From UBA3946 sp002385755 (GTDB lineage: Bacteria > Bacillota_I > Bacilli_A > ML615J-28 > CAG-698), in the NCBI GenBank assembly GCA_050953085.1, contig JBMNLX010000009.1, forward strand, positions 124,001 through 188,000: 64,000 nt of DNA, read 5' to 3'. Under the pieces are notes generated by a model that saw only the letters and a program-made list of their open reading frames with translations, was not told where the DNA came from and ran no database searches. The position numbers were made by a program, and so were the translations under genes. Shown here one piece after another: positions 14,614 to 23,081 of this stretch (positions are counted from its first letter, which is position 1; every line of letters starts with the position of its first letter).

Positions 14614-15474
14614 ATGCGTTGCGAATATAAAATCGACCGGAAAATCGTTTTGGGAGATTTTTTACGGTCGAAAGGCATATCGCGCCGGATGGGTAGAAAA
14701 ATAAAATCTCATGGCAAGACCATGGTCAACGGGAAACCGGCCCGCTTTAACGCGGTCCTTTGTCCCGGCGACATTTTGACCGTGGAATACTTTGAAGAGA
14801 TTAACGCGAATATCCCTCCGGCACGTTTTCCGCTTAATATCATTTATCAAGACGATTGGTTGATGGTAATTTCGAAACCGGCGAATTTGTCCGTCCTGCC
14901 TTCGAAAAAACACCGCGCCGACAACCTTGTCGGGCGGATCGCATATTATTATCAAAAAACCGGTTGTGATCGCAATATTCACATCGTTAACCGGTTGGAT
15001 TACGCGACCTCGGGTTTGCTTGCGGTGGCGAAAGACGGGCACACGCATCATTTGCTTGCATCCCGGGCGCTTGCGAGAAGATACTTGGCCGTTGTCCGTG
15101 GCATCCCGGCGCCCGCGGGCGTAATCAATCTCCCGATTGGCAGGGCTATCGGCCACTCGATCAAGCGGGCGATTATCGATTCCGGCGCGGAAGCGATAAG
15201 CGAGTATCGCCTCGTCGCCGCCCGTGCCGGCCTTGCGATTGTCGAGGTTTCGCTTAAGACCGGAAGGACGCACCAAATCCGCCTCCACATGTCCGCGATC
15301 GGTCATCCGATAATCGGCGACAGGCTGTACGGCGATGGCGGCGAGCGTCTTTTGCTTCATTCCTACTATCTTGCGTTTGTTCACCCACACAGTAATCGTT
15401 TATGCGCATTTGTCAATTATCCTAATTGGTATGAAAATGTTGTTGAAAACAGTCAAAAAATGTGGTATAATTAA
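14614..15474 (+). CDS. RluA family pseudouridine synthase
   Basis: A 286-residue RNA-modifying enzyme. An S4-like RNA-binding segment spans residues about 13-60 (LRSKGISRRMGRKIKSHG), followed by the catalytic domain with NRLDYATSG (126-134), where D129 is the catalytic aspartate; the usual HRLD histidine is asparagine here. The closing motif GRTHQIRLHMSAIGHPIIGD is typical. The target uridine in rRNA or tRNA cannot be assigned. Ribosome binding site is weak; the start lies eight bases after the EF-G paralogue, so coupling is likely. Confidence 0.92.
   Translation: MRCEYKIDRKIVLGDFLRSKGISRRMGRKIKSHGKTMVNGKPARFNAVLCPGDILTVEYFEEINANIPPARFPLNIIYQDDWLMVISKPANLSVLPSKKHRADNLVGRIAYYYQKTGCDRNIHIVNRLDYATSGLLAVAKDGHTHHLLASRALARRYLAVVRGIPAPAGVINLPIGRAIGHSIKRAIIDSGAEAISEYRLVAARAGLAIVEVSLKTGRTHQIRLHMSAIGHPIIGDRLYGDGGERLLLHSYYLAFVHPHSNRLCAFVNYPNWYENVVENSQKMWYN
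15443..15471 (+). promoter_or_regulatory. Promoter of the capsule-regulation module
   Basis: TTGAAA (15443-15448), 17-base spacer, TATAAT (15466-15471), located inside the last codons of the pseudouridine synthase gene and 37 bases before the next start. Confidence 0.82.
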
Positions 15475-15507
15475 TTATAAAAAAACAATATTGGAGATTT
15501 AAAGGGA

Positions 15508-16278
15508 ATGGATGAGAACAAAGTTTACGTAAGTAAGGAAACAAATGACGAAGGGTTTACATTAGTTGAATTATGGCGGATAATTCAAGCCAATATTATC
15601 TGGCTGATTCTTGCCGTCGTTCTTTTTATATTTTTTGGATGGATATATACTTTCCATGTCGTGACGCCGATGTATAAGTCGTCGGTCGATATTTTCATCC
15701 ATATTGAGCATGACCCTGAACAGTCGGGCACCGACAGCGCGAAAACGACGACGGTGAAGCAAGTAGCCAGCAACGTTCGCGAGTTCATTAAATTTCGCGA
15801 CATTATTTCCACCGTTTTGGAGGAAAAGGGGGACGAGATTGGCGTGAGTTATGATTGGCAGGTCGTGGCCAGCCGCATTTCGACTTCCACCGTCGGCGAC
15901 GCGACGGTGGTTAAAGTCACGTACGAGGACGCCGATCCGGTTGTCGCGCAAAAAATGGTCACGGCGCTTGCGGAGGAATTGACTCGAAGGTTAAATCTTG
16001 AAAAAGAACACCCGGACAGCCTGAAGTTCGCGACGGAAGAAACAAAACTTCAAAATGAACCGGACATTAACCCCAATCAGAGACCGTCGTCGCCAAATAA
16101 GCCGCTGAACCTGATAATCAGCTTTCTTTTGGGAATCATCGTCGGCGTTGTGTTCGTAATCTTAAAAGAGCAGTTCAGCAATATTTTCCAATCCGAAAAG
16201 GACGTTGAAAACACATTGAAATTACCGGTTATCGCGATGGTGCCGGCGGCGGACGGAGGAGGCGAGGAAATTGAGTAA
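15508..16278 (+). CDS. Wzz/YveK-like chain-length determinant, kinase activator
   Basis: A 256-residue polysaccharide co-polymerase. Transmembrane segments lie at residues about 29-49 and 200-219, with an extracytoplasmic domain between them and the Pro-rich PNQRPSSPNKP stretch just before the second segment, as in Wzz proteins. In Firmicutes this protein activates the cognate tyrosine kinase, encoded by the overlapping next gene. Ribosome binding site GGAG at 15493. Together with the following two genes it matches the CpsC-CpsD-CpsB regulatory set of capsule or exopolysaccharide loci. Confidence 0.9.
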   Translation: MDENKVYVSKETNDEGFTLVELWRIIQANIIWLILAVVLFIFFGWIYTFHVVTPMYKSSVDIFIHIEHDPEQSGTDSAKTTTVKQVASNVREFIKFRDIISTVLEEKGDEIGVSYDWQVVASRISTSTVGDATVVKVTYEDADPVVAQKMVTALAEELTRRLNLEKEHPDSLKFATEETKLQNEPDINPNQRPSSPNKPLNLIISFLLGIIVGVVFVILKEQFSNIFQSEKDVENTLKLPVIAMVPAADGGGEEIE

Positions 16279-16996
16279 ATTGAACCGATTGTTTAGAAAT
16301 CATAAATTCTCGCACAAAGATTCGATTATCGTCGCCACCCAGCCGGAATCCGTTTATGCCGAGAGTTTTCGGAAAATCCCCATTAACATTAAATATTCCC
16401 GCGTTGACGACGAACCGCGCGTCATTCAAATCACTTCGTCGCTTTCCGGCGAGCATAAATCGACCAGCGCCGCGAATATCGCCGCCGTATACCGCGAGCT
16501 GGGACACAAAGTCATACTTGTTGACTGCGACCTGCGTAAACCGAGCATCCACCGGATTACCGGGCTTGTTAATACCGACGGGCTGACCGATTACCTTGTC
16601 GGCAATACCGATTATGCTAATTTAATCAAGCAGACGCGTTTTGAAATTGACGTAATTAACGCCGGTAATCCCGTTCCTTTTCCCCACGTGGCTTTAAGAA
16701 GCGAAAAATTCAAGAACTTGATCGCCAAACTTCGGGAAAGTTACGAATATGTCATAGTTGACAGCCCGCCGCTTTTATTGGTTACCGACAGCCTGATTAT
16801 CGGCGAGATCTGCGACACGGCCGTTTTTGTCATTAACCAACGCACGACGAAGAAAAACGCCGCCAAGGAAGCGATCCGCCTATTGCGCGAATCGAACATC
16901 CCGATCGCGGGCATTGTTTTAAGCAATACCGCTAAAAGAATCAGACGAGTAAGCAAATACTATTCTTATAAATATAAATACACACCCAAGAAATGA
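16271..16996 (+). CDS. CpsD/YveL-like tyrosine-protein kinase
   Basis: A 241-residue bacterial tyrosine kinase (BY-kinase). Walker A is SGEHKST (59-65), where the family has GEGKST; the second glycine of the loop is replaced by His62. Walker A' is VILVDCD (81-87) and the Walker B-like motif is VIVDSPP near 158. The C-terminus holds the autophosphorylated tyrosine cluster (YYSYKYKY). Starts with TTG and overlaps the chain-length gene by eight bases. It should control polymer length or export by cycles of phosphorylation with the phosphatase at 16993. Confidence 0.9.
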   Translation: MSKLNRLFRNHKFSHKDSIIVATQPESVYAESFRKIPINIKYSRVDDEPRVIQITSSLSGEHKSTSAANIAAVYRELGHKVILVDCDLRKPSIHRITGLVNTDGLTDYLVGNTDYANLIKQTRFEIDVINAGNPVPFPHVALRSEKFKNLIAKLRESYEYVIVDSPPLLLVTDSLIIGEICDTAVFVINQRTTKKNAAKEAIRLLRESNIPIAGIVLSNTAKRIRRVSKYYSYKYKYTPKK

Positions 16997-17706
16997 TGAA
17001 CATTCCGATGACCGACATTCATACGCATATCCTGCCCTTTGTTGACGATGGATCGGATTCGATCGCAGACTCTTTGCGCATGGTTGGGGAGGCTATGGCG
17101 AACGGCGTGAAAAACATAATTCTCACCCCTCACGCCCTAAGAACCGGAATGCCGAAATTTACGAAGGAAGATCACCGCCGGCATTTTTCCGAATTTCAGA
17201 CCGAAGCGCGCAAACACTTCGACGTCAACCTTTATCTCGGTCAGGAAATCGCCTACCACCCGCAAATTATCAAATATCTGCAAGATAATAAACTTTTGAC
17301 GCTTAATGATTCCTCTTATATTTTATTAGAATTACCGTTTTTTGACCCGATCGAGGATTATGAGGAATTGTTTTACAGCTTTTCCGTCTTAAAATGCAAT
17401 GTTATCATCGCCCACATCGAACGTTATTACTACTTAAGTTACGGCGACATAGTTTCGCTCAAAAGATACCCGGTTTTGTATCAAATCAACAGCAATTCTT
17501 TGACCGGCGAATCGGGGAGATATTTACGGAAACGCTCGATGAAGATGTTAAAAGACGGCTTGGTGGATTTTATCGGCAGCGATATTCACGTCAGTCGGAA
17601 GAATGATTTTCATCTCGCCTATCAAATGGTAGCGAGGTATTTATCGGTTGCCGACGCGGACAGGATATTTGTCGAGAATCCTAAGCGGCACCTGAATGTC
17701 GCGTAG
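16993..17706 (+). CDS. CpsB/YwqE-like PHP tyrosine phosphatase
   Basis: A 237-residue PHP-fold, manganese-dependent protein-tyrosine phosphatase. Metal-binding residues are visible as DIHTH (8-12), the TPHA histidine near 46, the conserved GQEI glutamate, the IAHIERY histidine and SDIH near the end. It removes phosphate from the tyrosine cluster of the kinase encoded just upstream. The ATGA overlap with that gene shows coupling. No glycosyltransferase, flippase or polymerase genes follow: a terminator comes next. Confidence 0.92.
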   Translation: MMNIPMTDIHTHILPFVDDGSDSIADSLRMVGEAMANGVKNIILTPHALRTGMPKFTKEDHRRHFSEFQTEARKHFDVNLYLGQEIAYHPQIIKYLQDNKLLTLNDSSYILLELPFFDPIEDYEELFYSFSVLKCNVIIAHIERYYYLSYGDIVSLKRYPVLYQINSNSLTGESGRYLRKRSMKMLKDGLVDFIGSDIHVSRKNDFHLAYQMVARYLSVADADRIFVENPKRHLNVA

Positions 17707-17754
17707 GGAACGCGGAAACGATAAAGTTATATAAATCAGGCATATTTGCCGATA

Positions 17755-17785
17755 AAAACGATGAGCAAAAATCATCGTTTTTTTT
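17755..17785 (+). terminator. Terminator of the capsule-regulation module
   Basis: Stem AAAACGATGA/TCATCGTTTT (17755-17764 with 17772-17781) and a run of T residues to 17785. Confidence 0.9.
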
Positions 17786-17827
17786 ATTGTCATTTAGCTG
17801 AGCATATAAGGTTTTTTTCCGGATATA

Positions 17828-17850
17828 TTTTGTTAATTCATTTAACAAAA
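17828..17850 (+). repeat. Perfect 9-bp inverted repeat, possible operator
   Basis: TTTTGTTAA and TTAACAAAA are exact inverted repeats separated by TTCAT. The element ends three bases before a -35 box (17854), a good place for a repressor or activator. In the rest of 17707-18012 only the terminator and promoter were recognised. Confidence 0.5.
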
Positions 17851-17853
17851 CTC

Positions 17854-17882
17854 TTGAAGTTTCAATTTTATTATGATAAAAT
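17854..17882 (+). promoter_or_regulatory. Candidate promoter upstream of manA
   Basis: TTGAAG (17854-17859), 17-base spacer, TAAAAT (17877-17882). It would give a leader of about 125 bases before manA. Confidence 0.45.
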
Positions 17883-18012
17883 GAAACTGCATTTTTTTGA
17901 TAATTTGTCGAAAAGGGGTAATATAAAATTTTTATGTTATCCTTTTAGTTTTTATTATGGTCCTAAAAATTATTAGAAAGGAAACGATATTGGTAGAATA
18001 AAGGGCTAGTTG

Positions 18013-19057
18013 ATGATGAAAATGAAGGAATATGTGAAAAAACCAATTTTTTTCGAAAGAAACAGAGTTCATCGCTTATATCTGGGAGGGCAATCGTTCG
18101 CGGATTTTTTTCTAAGCGAAAAGGAAGCGGACAATTATTATCCCGAAGAATGGATTGCCTCGACGGTGGAAGCGAACAATTCAAAAAGTTATAGATTGCG
18201 CGAAGGCGTAAGTATCGTTCGCGGTACGAATATATTCTTTGACGAATTATTGGAAAAGTATCCGGAAGAACTTTTGGGCAACAGGAAATATGATATTCTT
18301 GTCAAACTGATAGACAGCGCGATAAGATTGCCGATTCAAACTCATCCGACAAAAGAGTTTTCCAAAAAACATCTTAATTGCGAATACGGCAAGACCGAAG
18401 CGTGGCTTATTGTCGATACCCGTCCCGGCGCCAAAATATACTTAGGCTTTAATGACAAATATACGCGCGAATATTTGGAAGAGTTGGCGGTCATAAGCGA
18501 ACACGATAAGGAAATAATGACCGCGGTATGTCAATAAATCGAGGTAAAAACAGGCGATGTGTTCATGATAAACGCCGGAGTCGCGCACGCAATCGGGGCC
18601 GGCTGCACGATTCTTGAGATCCAGGAGCCCACCGATTTCACCGTTCAACCGGAGTATTGGTGCGGCGATCAAATTATCAGCGATCAGGAAAGATATATGG
18701 GATTGGATAAGCGCGTGGCCATGTCGGCCTTCAATTTCGATTTAGTAGGCGAAAGTGTAATTAAAAACAGCGCGCTCACGCCAAGGGTCGAAATGGAATC
18801 CGCAGCGTTAAAAAAAGAAAACTTGATATCTTATGACGATACGACGTACTTTGCCTTGAACCGATATTCGCTTAAAGGCGATAGCTTGCCCTTGCCTTAC
18901 GGTCCCTCCGTTTGGATCGTTCTTTCCGGGGCGGGGAGGATCGCGGGCGATTATTATCGCAAAGAAATCAAACAAGGCGATTATTTTTACTTGCCTTTCG
19001 CGGCGCATCTTGTACGTTGACGGAGGAATATTGGCTTATATCGGGAAGCAACCATAA
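18013..19057 (+). pseudogene. manA: Class I mannose-6-phosphate isomerase, broken
   Basis: Encodes a type I phosphomannose isomerase, which links fructose-6-phosphate and mannose-6-phosphate, for example for GDP-mannose synthesis. The zinc site motif QTHPTKEF lies near residue 112 and GDVFMINAGVAHAIG in the second half. As given it is broken twice. A TAA at 18535-18537 interrupts the frame, with both halves in the same frame, between AVCQ and IEVKTGDVF. Near 19009-19013 one extra base shifts the last codons: the frame from 19013 reads YVDGGILAYIGKQP and stops at 19057, while the original frame ends at 19020. The ATG at 18013 follows AAAGGG at 18000-18005. Two lesions suggest a decaying gene, but sequence error cannot be excluded. 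Confidence 0.82.
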
Positions 19058-19070
19058 TAAATCTTTTTCA

Positions 19071-19103
19071 AAACAAGCTTTAGCTTCGCGCTAAAGCTTG
19101 TTT
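19071..19103 (+). terminator. Terminator after manA
   Basis: A 13-base-pair perfect stem (19071-19083 with 19091-19103), loop CTTCGCG. The T run is short, so efficiency is uncertain. Confidence 0.65.
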
Positions 19104-19162
19104 ATCTAAGAGCGCGCGGAATCGTATTTTTAATGGAAATATGTGATGAGTTGTAAAAAGTC

Positions 19163-19191
19163 TTGAATTAGATTAACTTTTGTAGTATAAT
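19163..19191 (+). promoter_or_regulatory. Promoter of the lipoprotein gene
   Basis: TTGAAT (19163-19168), 17-base spacer, TATAAT (19186-19191), 48 bases before the start codon. Confidence 0.75.
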
Positions 19192-19238
19192 TTTAATAAG
19201 TCTTAGAGATATTTTAAAATAGAGTAGAGAGGTATATT

Positions 19239-20147
19239 ATGAAAAAAAGAGTCATATCTTTTTTGATTATGATTGTTGTTGCTTTGGCCCTTATAGGATG
19301 CGATAAGTATTACGTGAAGATTGAAGGGCCGGAAACGGTCGAGCAAGGCGAGACCGTAAAGTTTGAGGTGGATACCAATTATCAAGACCCGGTCGCGGAA
19401 TGGTCCGTTAGCGACGATACGATCGCCTCGATTGACGAAGAAGGAAACTTGACCGGTCTCGCTGAGGGCGAGGTCACCGTAATCGTCGAGGTCGAGAAGG
19501 CCGGCAAGGCGGAGAAAAAAATCGAAGTCGTGGCGCCGTCGTTACCGGCGTATACCCCGGCGCAAATAAAACCGCTTTTGGCGGCATTAAAAGAAGCATA
19601 CGATACTTCGGAACACGGTCACATCAAGATCGAGATCGATGACGATCTCGCGTTGGAATTGATATATAACTACGACGGCGAAGTAATCGAGACTATGATG
19701 TGTAAACTAAGCGGCAGCGAAAACGCTCATGTTTATATAAAAGACGATTTTGCTTATATGTCCATCGGCGAAGCCAAAAGCAAATCGGAAATGACTGATA
19801 CCGAGCATTATACGATAATCAATTCCTACGGTTTCGCTCTTTTCGTGGAAAAGGCTACCGGCTTTTATGACGAAGATCCGTTTTTCGATGCTTTGTCCGC
19901 GCCTGAAAAAGCGGGCGACACGCTAATTTACGAGCTTGATTTAAGCGCGTATAACGGCGTCGCGTTTGACGCTTCCGCGAAAGACGCCATCAAATTATTA
20001 GTCACTTTCGCCGAGGGCGAAATTGTCAAAGTTTCGGCGGAAATTACCGCGGGCGATGAGGTAAATAAGGTTGTCGTGAATTATTTGGGAACGGACGCGA
20101 AAACAATCGATTTCCCCGCCGACCTTGACACATACCCGCTTGAGTAA
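19239..20147 (+). CDS. Surface lipoprotein with Ig-like (Big_2-type) domain
   Basis: A 302-residue lipoprotein: signal segment at residues 5-20 and lipobox LIGC with lipidated Cys21. Residues about 24-98 form a bacterial Ig-like domain of the Big_2 type (VEQGETVKFEVDT, VSDDTIASIDEEGNLTGLAEGEVTVIVEV). Residues about 105-300 form an acidic domain of unknown family, repeatedly beta-strand-like. It stands alone between its own promoter and a strong terminator, so it is monocistronic. A role in surface binding is possible but not shown. Confidence 0.85.
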   Translation: MKKRVISFLIMIVVALALIGCDKYYVKIEGPETVEQGETVKFEVDTNYQDPVAEWSVSDDTIASIDEEGNLTGLAEGEVTVIVEVEKAGKAEKKIEVVAPSLPAYTPAQIKPLLAALKEAYDTSEHGHIKIEIDDDLALELIYNYDGEVIETMMCKLSGSENAHVYIKDDFAYMSIGEAKSKSEMTDTEHYTIINSYGFALFVEKATGFYDEDPFFDALSAPEKAGDTLIYELDLSAYNGVAFDASAKDAIKLLVTFAEGEIVKVSAEITAGDEVNKVVVNYLGTDAKTIDFPADLDTYPLE

Positions 20148-20153
20148 GAAAAT

Positions 20154-20197
20154 AAAAAGTGATAACAGTTTAATAGTTTAAAGTTATCACTTTTTTT
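20154..20197 (+). terminator. Terminator of the lipoprotein gene
   Basis: A 13-base-pair perfect stem AAAAAGTGATAAC/GTTATCACTTTTT (20154-20166 with 20183-20195) followed by T residues; the A run also makes it usable on the other strand. Confidence 0.9.
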
Positions 20198-20206
20198 ATT
20201 TTGCGG

Positions 20207-20234
20207 TTGAAAAATAAGTTAAATATGATATTAT
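20207..20234 (+). promoter_or_regulatory. Promoter of the glycine cleavage operon
   Basis: TTGAAA (20207-20212), 16-base spacer, TATTAT (20229-20234). Only about 30 bases separate the start of transcription from gcvT, too few for a glycine riboswitch, and none was recognised. Confidence 0.65.
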
Positions 20235-20270
20235 ATTTGCGGATACATCAGACGATCGGAGGATAGCGAT

Positions 20271-21353
20271 TTGAAAAAAACAGTCTTGTACGAGGAACAC
20301 TTGCGGAACAAGGCGAAAATGGTCGAGTTCGCCGGGTTTATGATGCCGATAGAGTATCAGGGCATCGCCGCGGAACACCGGGCCGTTAGGGAAAAGTGCG
20401 GCCTTTTCGATGTTTCGCATATGGGGGAAATTAAAATCGCCGGAAAGGACGCGACCCGTTTCGTTAATTATTTGATAACCAACGATGTCGCCGGCTACGG
20501 GGAGAATAAAATGATTTACGGATTGATGTTGAAAGAGGACGGCGGCGTCGTTGATGATTTGATGGTTTATAAATTCTCCGACGAGCATTATCTTCTCGTC
20601 GTCAACGCCGCGAACAAGGATAAGGACTACGAGTGGATAACCGGGCGCAGGGAAGGATTCGACGTCGCGATCGAAGACCTGTCGGACGATTACTCGCAAC
20701 TCGCGCTCCAGGGTCCCCTGGCTGCCGGCGTTCTCCAGGGCCTTACCGAATACCGGCTTGAAAATCTTAAGGCATTCGATTTTGACGTTTTTCCAATCGC
20801 CGGCCGCGAATTCGTCGTTTCCCGAAGCGGTTATACCGGCGAGGACGGTTTTGAAATTTACGGGTCTCATCCCGATATTTTAGCCCTGTTCTCGAGATTG
20901 ATTGAAATTCCCGAGGTAACCTTATGCGGGCTCGGCTGCCGCGACACGCTCCGATTCGAAGCGGCCATGCCTCTATACGGTCATGAGATCGGTCCCGACA
21001 TCAATCCCTTGGAAGCCGGATTGGGTTTCGCGGTCAAAACAAGCAAGGATTTTATCGGCCGCGAAGCGCTGTTGGCCGCCAAAAACGCAGGGCTGAAAAG
21101 AAAGATCGTCGCCCTCGAACTCTTGGAGCGGGGGATAGCCCGCGCCGATTATCCGATTGAAGCCGAAGGGCGGGTTATCGGCCGCGTCACGACCGGATAC
21201 ATGATCCCGACCACCGGCAAAGCCTATGCCTTCGGATTAATCGAGAGCGCGTATTCAGACATCGGCGTCGAGGTGCTGATCCATATTAGGAAGAACAAAA
21301 TCAAGGCTAAAGTAAGAAACAAAAAGTTTCTCGAAAAAAAATATATTAAATAA
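20271..21353 (+). CDS. gcvT: Aminomethyltransferase (glycine cleavage T protein)
   Basis: A 360-residue tetrahydrofolate-dependent enzyme that takes the aminomethyl group from lipoyl-GcvH, giving methylene-THF and ammonia. Family landmarks are FDVSHMGEI near residues 45-53, the VDDLMVYKF region, SRSGYTGEDGFEIY near 184-197 and CRDTLRFEAAMPLYGHEI near 225-242. Starts with TTG, supported by CGGAGG about nine bases upstream. First gene of a complete glycine cleavage operon. Confidence 0.97.
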   Translation: MKKTVLYEEHLRNKAKMVEFAGFMMPIEYQGIAAEHRAVREKCGLFDVSHMGEIKIAGKDATRFVNYLITNDVAGYGENKMIYGLMLKEDGGVVDDLMVYKFSDEHYLLVVNAANKDKDYEWITGRREGFDVAIEDLSDDYSQLALQGPLAAGVLQGLTEYRLENLKAFDFDVFPIAGREFVVSRSGYTGEDGFEIYGSHPDILALFSRLIEIPEVTLCGLGCRDTLRFEAAMPLYGHEIGPDINPLEAGLGFAVKTSKDFIGREALLAAKNAGLKRKIVALELLERGIARADYPIEAEGRVIGRVTTGYMIPTTGKAYAFGLIESAYSDIGVEVLIHIRKNKIKAKVRNKKFLEKKYIK

Positions 21354-21363
21354 GGAGATAAAT

Positions 21364-21741
21364 ATGAGCAAAGTATTGGATAACTTAAAGTATGCGGAAA
21401 GTCATGAGTGGGTTCGCGTTGACGGGAATACCGCGGTTATCGGCATAACCGATTATGCGCAGGAAAGTTTAGGTTCGATCGTTTATGTTGATCTCGGCGC
21501 CGTCGGCGACCGCGTCGAGCAATTCGGGGAGTTCGGAGCCGTCGAGAGCGTCAAAGCCGCCTCCGATTTAATCGCCCCGGTTACCGGAAAGATTATCGCG
21601 ATCAACGAGGAAGTCGTCGATAATCCTGAGCTTGTAAACGAAGACGCGTATGAAAACTGGCTTATTAAAGTGGAACTTGAAGACACGGGCGAACTCGACA
21701 AACTGCTTGATGCCGCCGCGTATCGGGAGTTATTGGGGTAA
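21364..21741 (+). CDS. gcvH: Glycine cleavage system H protein
   Basis: A 125-residue lipoyl carrier protein that shuttles the aminomethyl intermediate between GcvP, GcvT and Lpd. The lipoylated lysine is K64 in the motif VESVKAASDL. Length and the SHEWVRVDG start are typical. Preceded by AAGGAGAT. Its stop codon overlaps the gcvPA start by one base. Confidence 0.97.
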   Translation: MSKVLDNLKYAESHEWVRVDGNTAVIGITDYAQESLGSIVYVDLGAVGDRVEQFGEFGAVESVKAASDLIAPVTGKIIAINEEVVDNPELVNEDAYENWLIKVELEDTGELDKLLDAAAYRELLG

Positions 21742-23081
21742 TGTTTAAATACATTCCGCACACTTCCGCCGACATCAAGGAAATGTTGGAAAGAATCGGC
21801 GTAAGCGATATCGACGAATTATTTTCCGAGATACCGGAGGCGGTGAAAAACCGGGCGGGGTACAATCTTGAACCCGCCTTTTCGGAGATTGAGCTGCGGC
21901 GCCGCCTTGAGGAACTGGCCGCCAAAAACAAACCGCTCATCTCATTTTGCGGGGCCGGGGCATACGATGTCTACACGCCCGCGATCATCCCGTATCTTAC
22001 ATCGAGACAGGAGTTCTTAACGTCTTATACGCCATACCAGCCGGAGATCTCGCAAGGCACCTTGCAGTATATATTTGAATTTCAAAGCATGATTTGCGAG
22101 TTGACCGACATGGACGTAAGCAACGCTTCTGTTTACGACGGCGCCACCGCCACCGCGGAAGCGATGTTTATGGCCGTCTCTCACGCGAGGAGAGGCGCGG
22201 TGTTGGTAAGCGGGACCGTCAACCCCAGGACGACGGAAGCGCTTAAAACATACGCGTCCTTCCGTAATCTCGATCTTCGCGTCGTTGAAGAGAAAGATTA
22301 CGGAATCGATGTTGACGCGATGAAAGAAAAACTAAATGACGAGGTTGCGGCCGTAATCGTTCAAAACCCCAATTTTTTCGGGTATATCGAAGATTATCGC
22401 GACCTGGCCTCCGCGGTCAAAGCCAACGGCAGTCTTTTGATTATGAACGTTGACCCCAGCACTTTAAGCGTTTTAAAGACCCCGGGCGAGATCGGCGCCG
22501 ATATCGCCTGCGGCGACGGCCAGACACTGGGCATCCCCTTAAGTTACGGCGGCCCGTACGTCGGTTTTATCGCCGCGACGAAGGCGCTTTTGAGAAAGAT
22601 GCCGGGGAGGATTTGCGGGATGACGAGCGACGTTGACGGCCGCCGCGCCTTTGTCTTGACTTTGCAGGCGCGGGAACAACATATTCGGAGAGAAAAAGCA
22701 ACTTCGAATATATGCTCAAACCAGAGTCTTATGGCCTTGCATGCGGTCATTTATATGAGTCTTATGGGGAAAGCGGGCCTTGTCGAGGTCGCGAATCGCG
22801 CCGCCGCGAACGCCCGCTACCTGCGCGAAGGCTTGCTTGGGACAGGTCTTTTTGAAAATGCGACTGACAGGCCGTTTTTCAAGGAGTTTGTCCTGCGCTC
22901 TACCGTCGATATTGGCCGGTTGCGCCGCCGATTGCTTGACGCGGGAATTCTATTCGGGCTTAATCTCGGCGAACTGGATCCCAAACGCGAAGACGAGATT
23001 TTGCTTTGCGCGACCGAAGCCCGCAGCAAGGCGGAAATTGACGATTTGATCGCGAAAGTCGAGGAATTTGCTCATGTATGA
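21741..23081 (+). CDS. gcvPA: Glycine dehydrogenase (decarboxylating) subunit 1
   Basis: A 446-residue N-terminal half of the split P protein, as found in Firmicutes. Typical motifs include AYDVYTPAIIPYLTSRQEFLT, the EISQGTLQ segment, SVYDGATATAEA and the LQAREQHIRREKATSNICSN region near residues 300-330. It pairs with the following PLP-binding subunit to decarboxylate glycine. Overlaps gcvH by one base and gcvPB by eight. Confidence 0.97.
   Translation: MFKYIPHTSADIKEMLERIGVSDIDELFSEIPEAVKNRAGYNLEPAFSEIELRRRLEELAAKNKPLISFCGAGAYDVYTPAIIPYLTSRQEFLTSYTPYQPEISQGTLQYIFEFQSMICELTDMDVSNASVYDGATATAEAMFMAVSHARRGAVLVSGTVNPRTTEALKTYASFRNLDLRVVEEKDYGIDVDAMKEKLNDEVAAVIVQNPNFFGYIEDYRDLASAVKANGSLLIMNVDPSTLSVLKTPGEIGADIACGDGQTLGIPLSYGGPYVGFIAATKALLRKMPGRICGMTSDVDGRRAFVLTLQAREQHIRREKATSNICSNQSLMALHAVIYMSLMGKAGLVEVANRAAANARYLREGLLGTGLFENATDRPFFKEFVLRSTVDIGRLRRRLLDAGILFGLNLGELDPKREDEILLCATEARSKAEIDDLIAKVEEFAHV

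Noticed and set aside
14662..15390. A long open frame (242 codons) on the minus strand
   Set aside because: It lies entirely inside the RluA gene and is a shadow of its codon bias; the plus-strand product has all family motifs.
18535..18537. TAA in manA as a recoded sense codon
   Set aside because: TAA ends many intact genes here, and there is no nearby recoding structure, so it is read as a true stop or an error.
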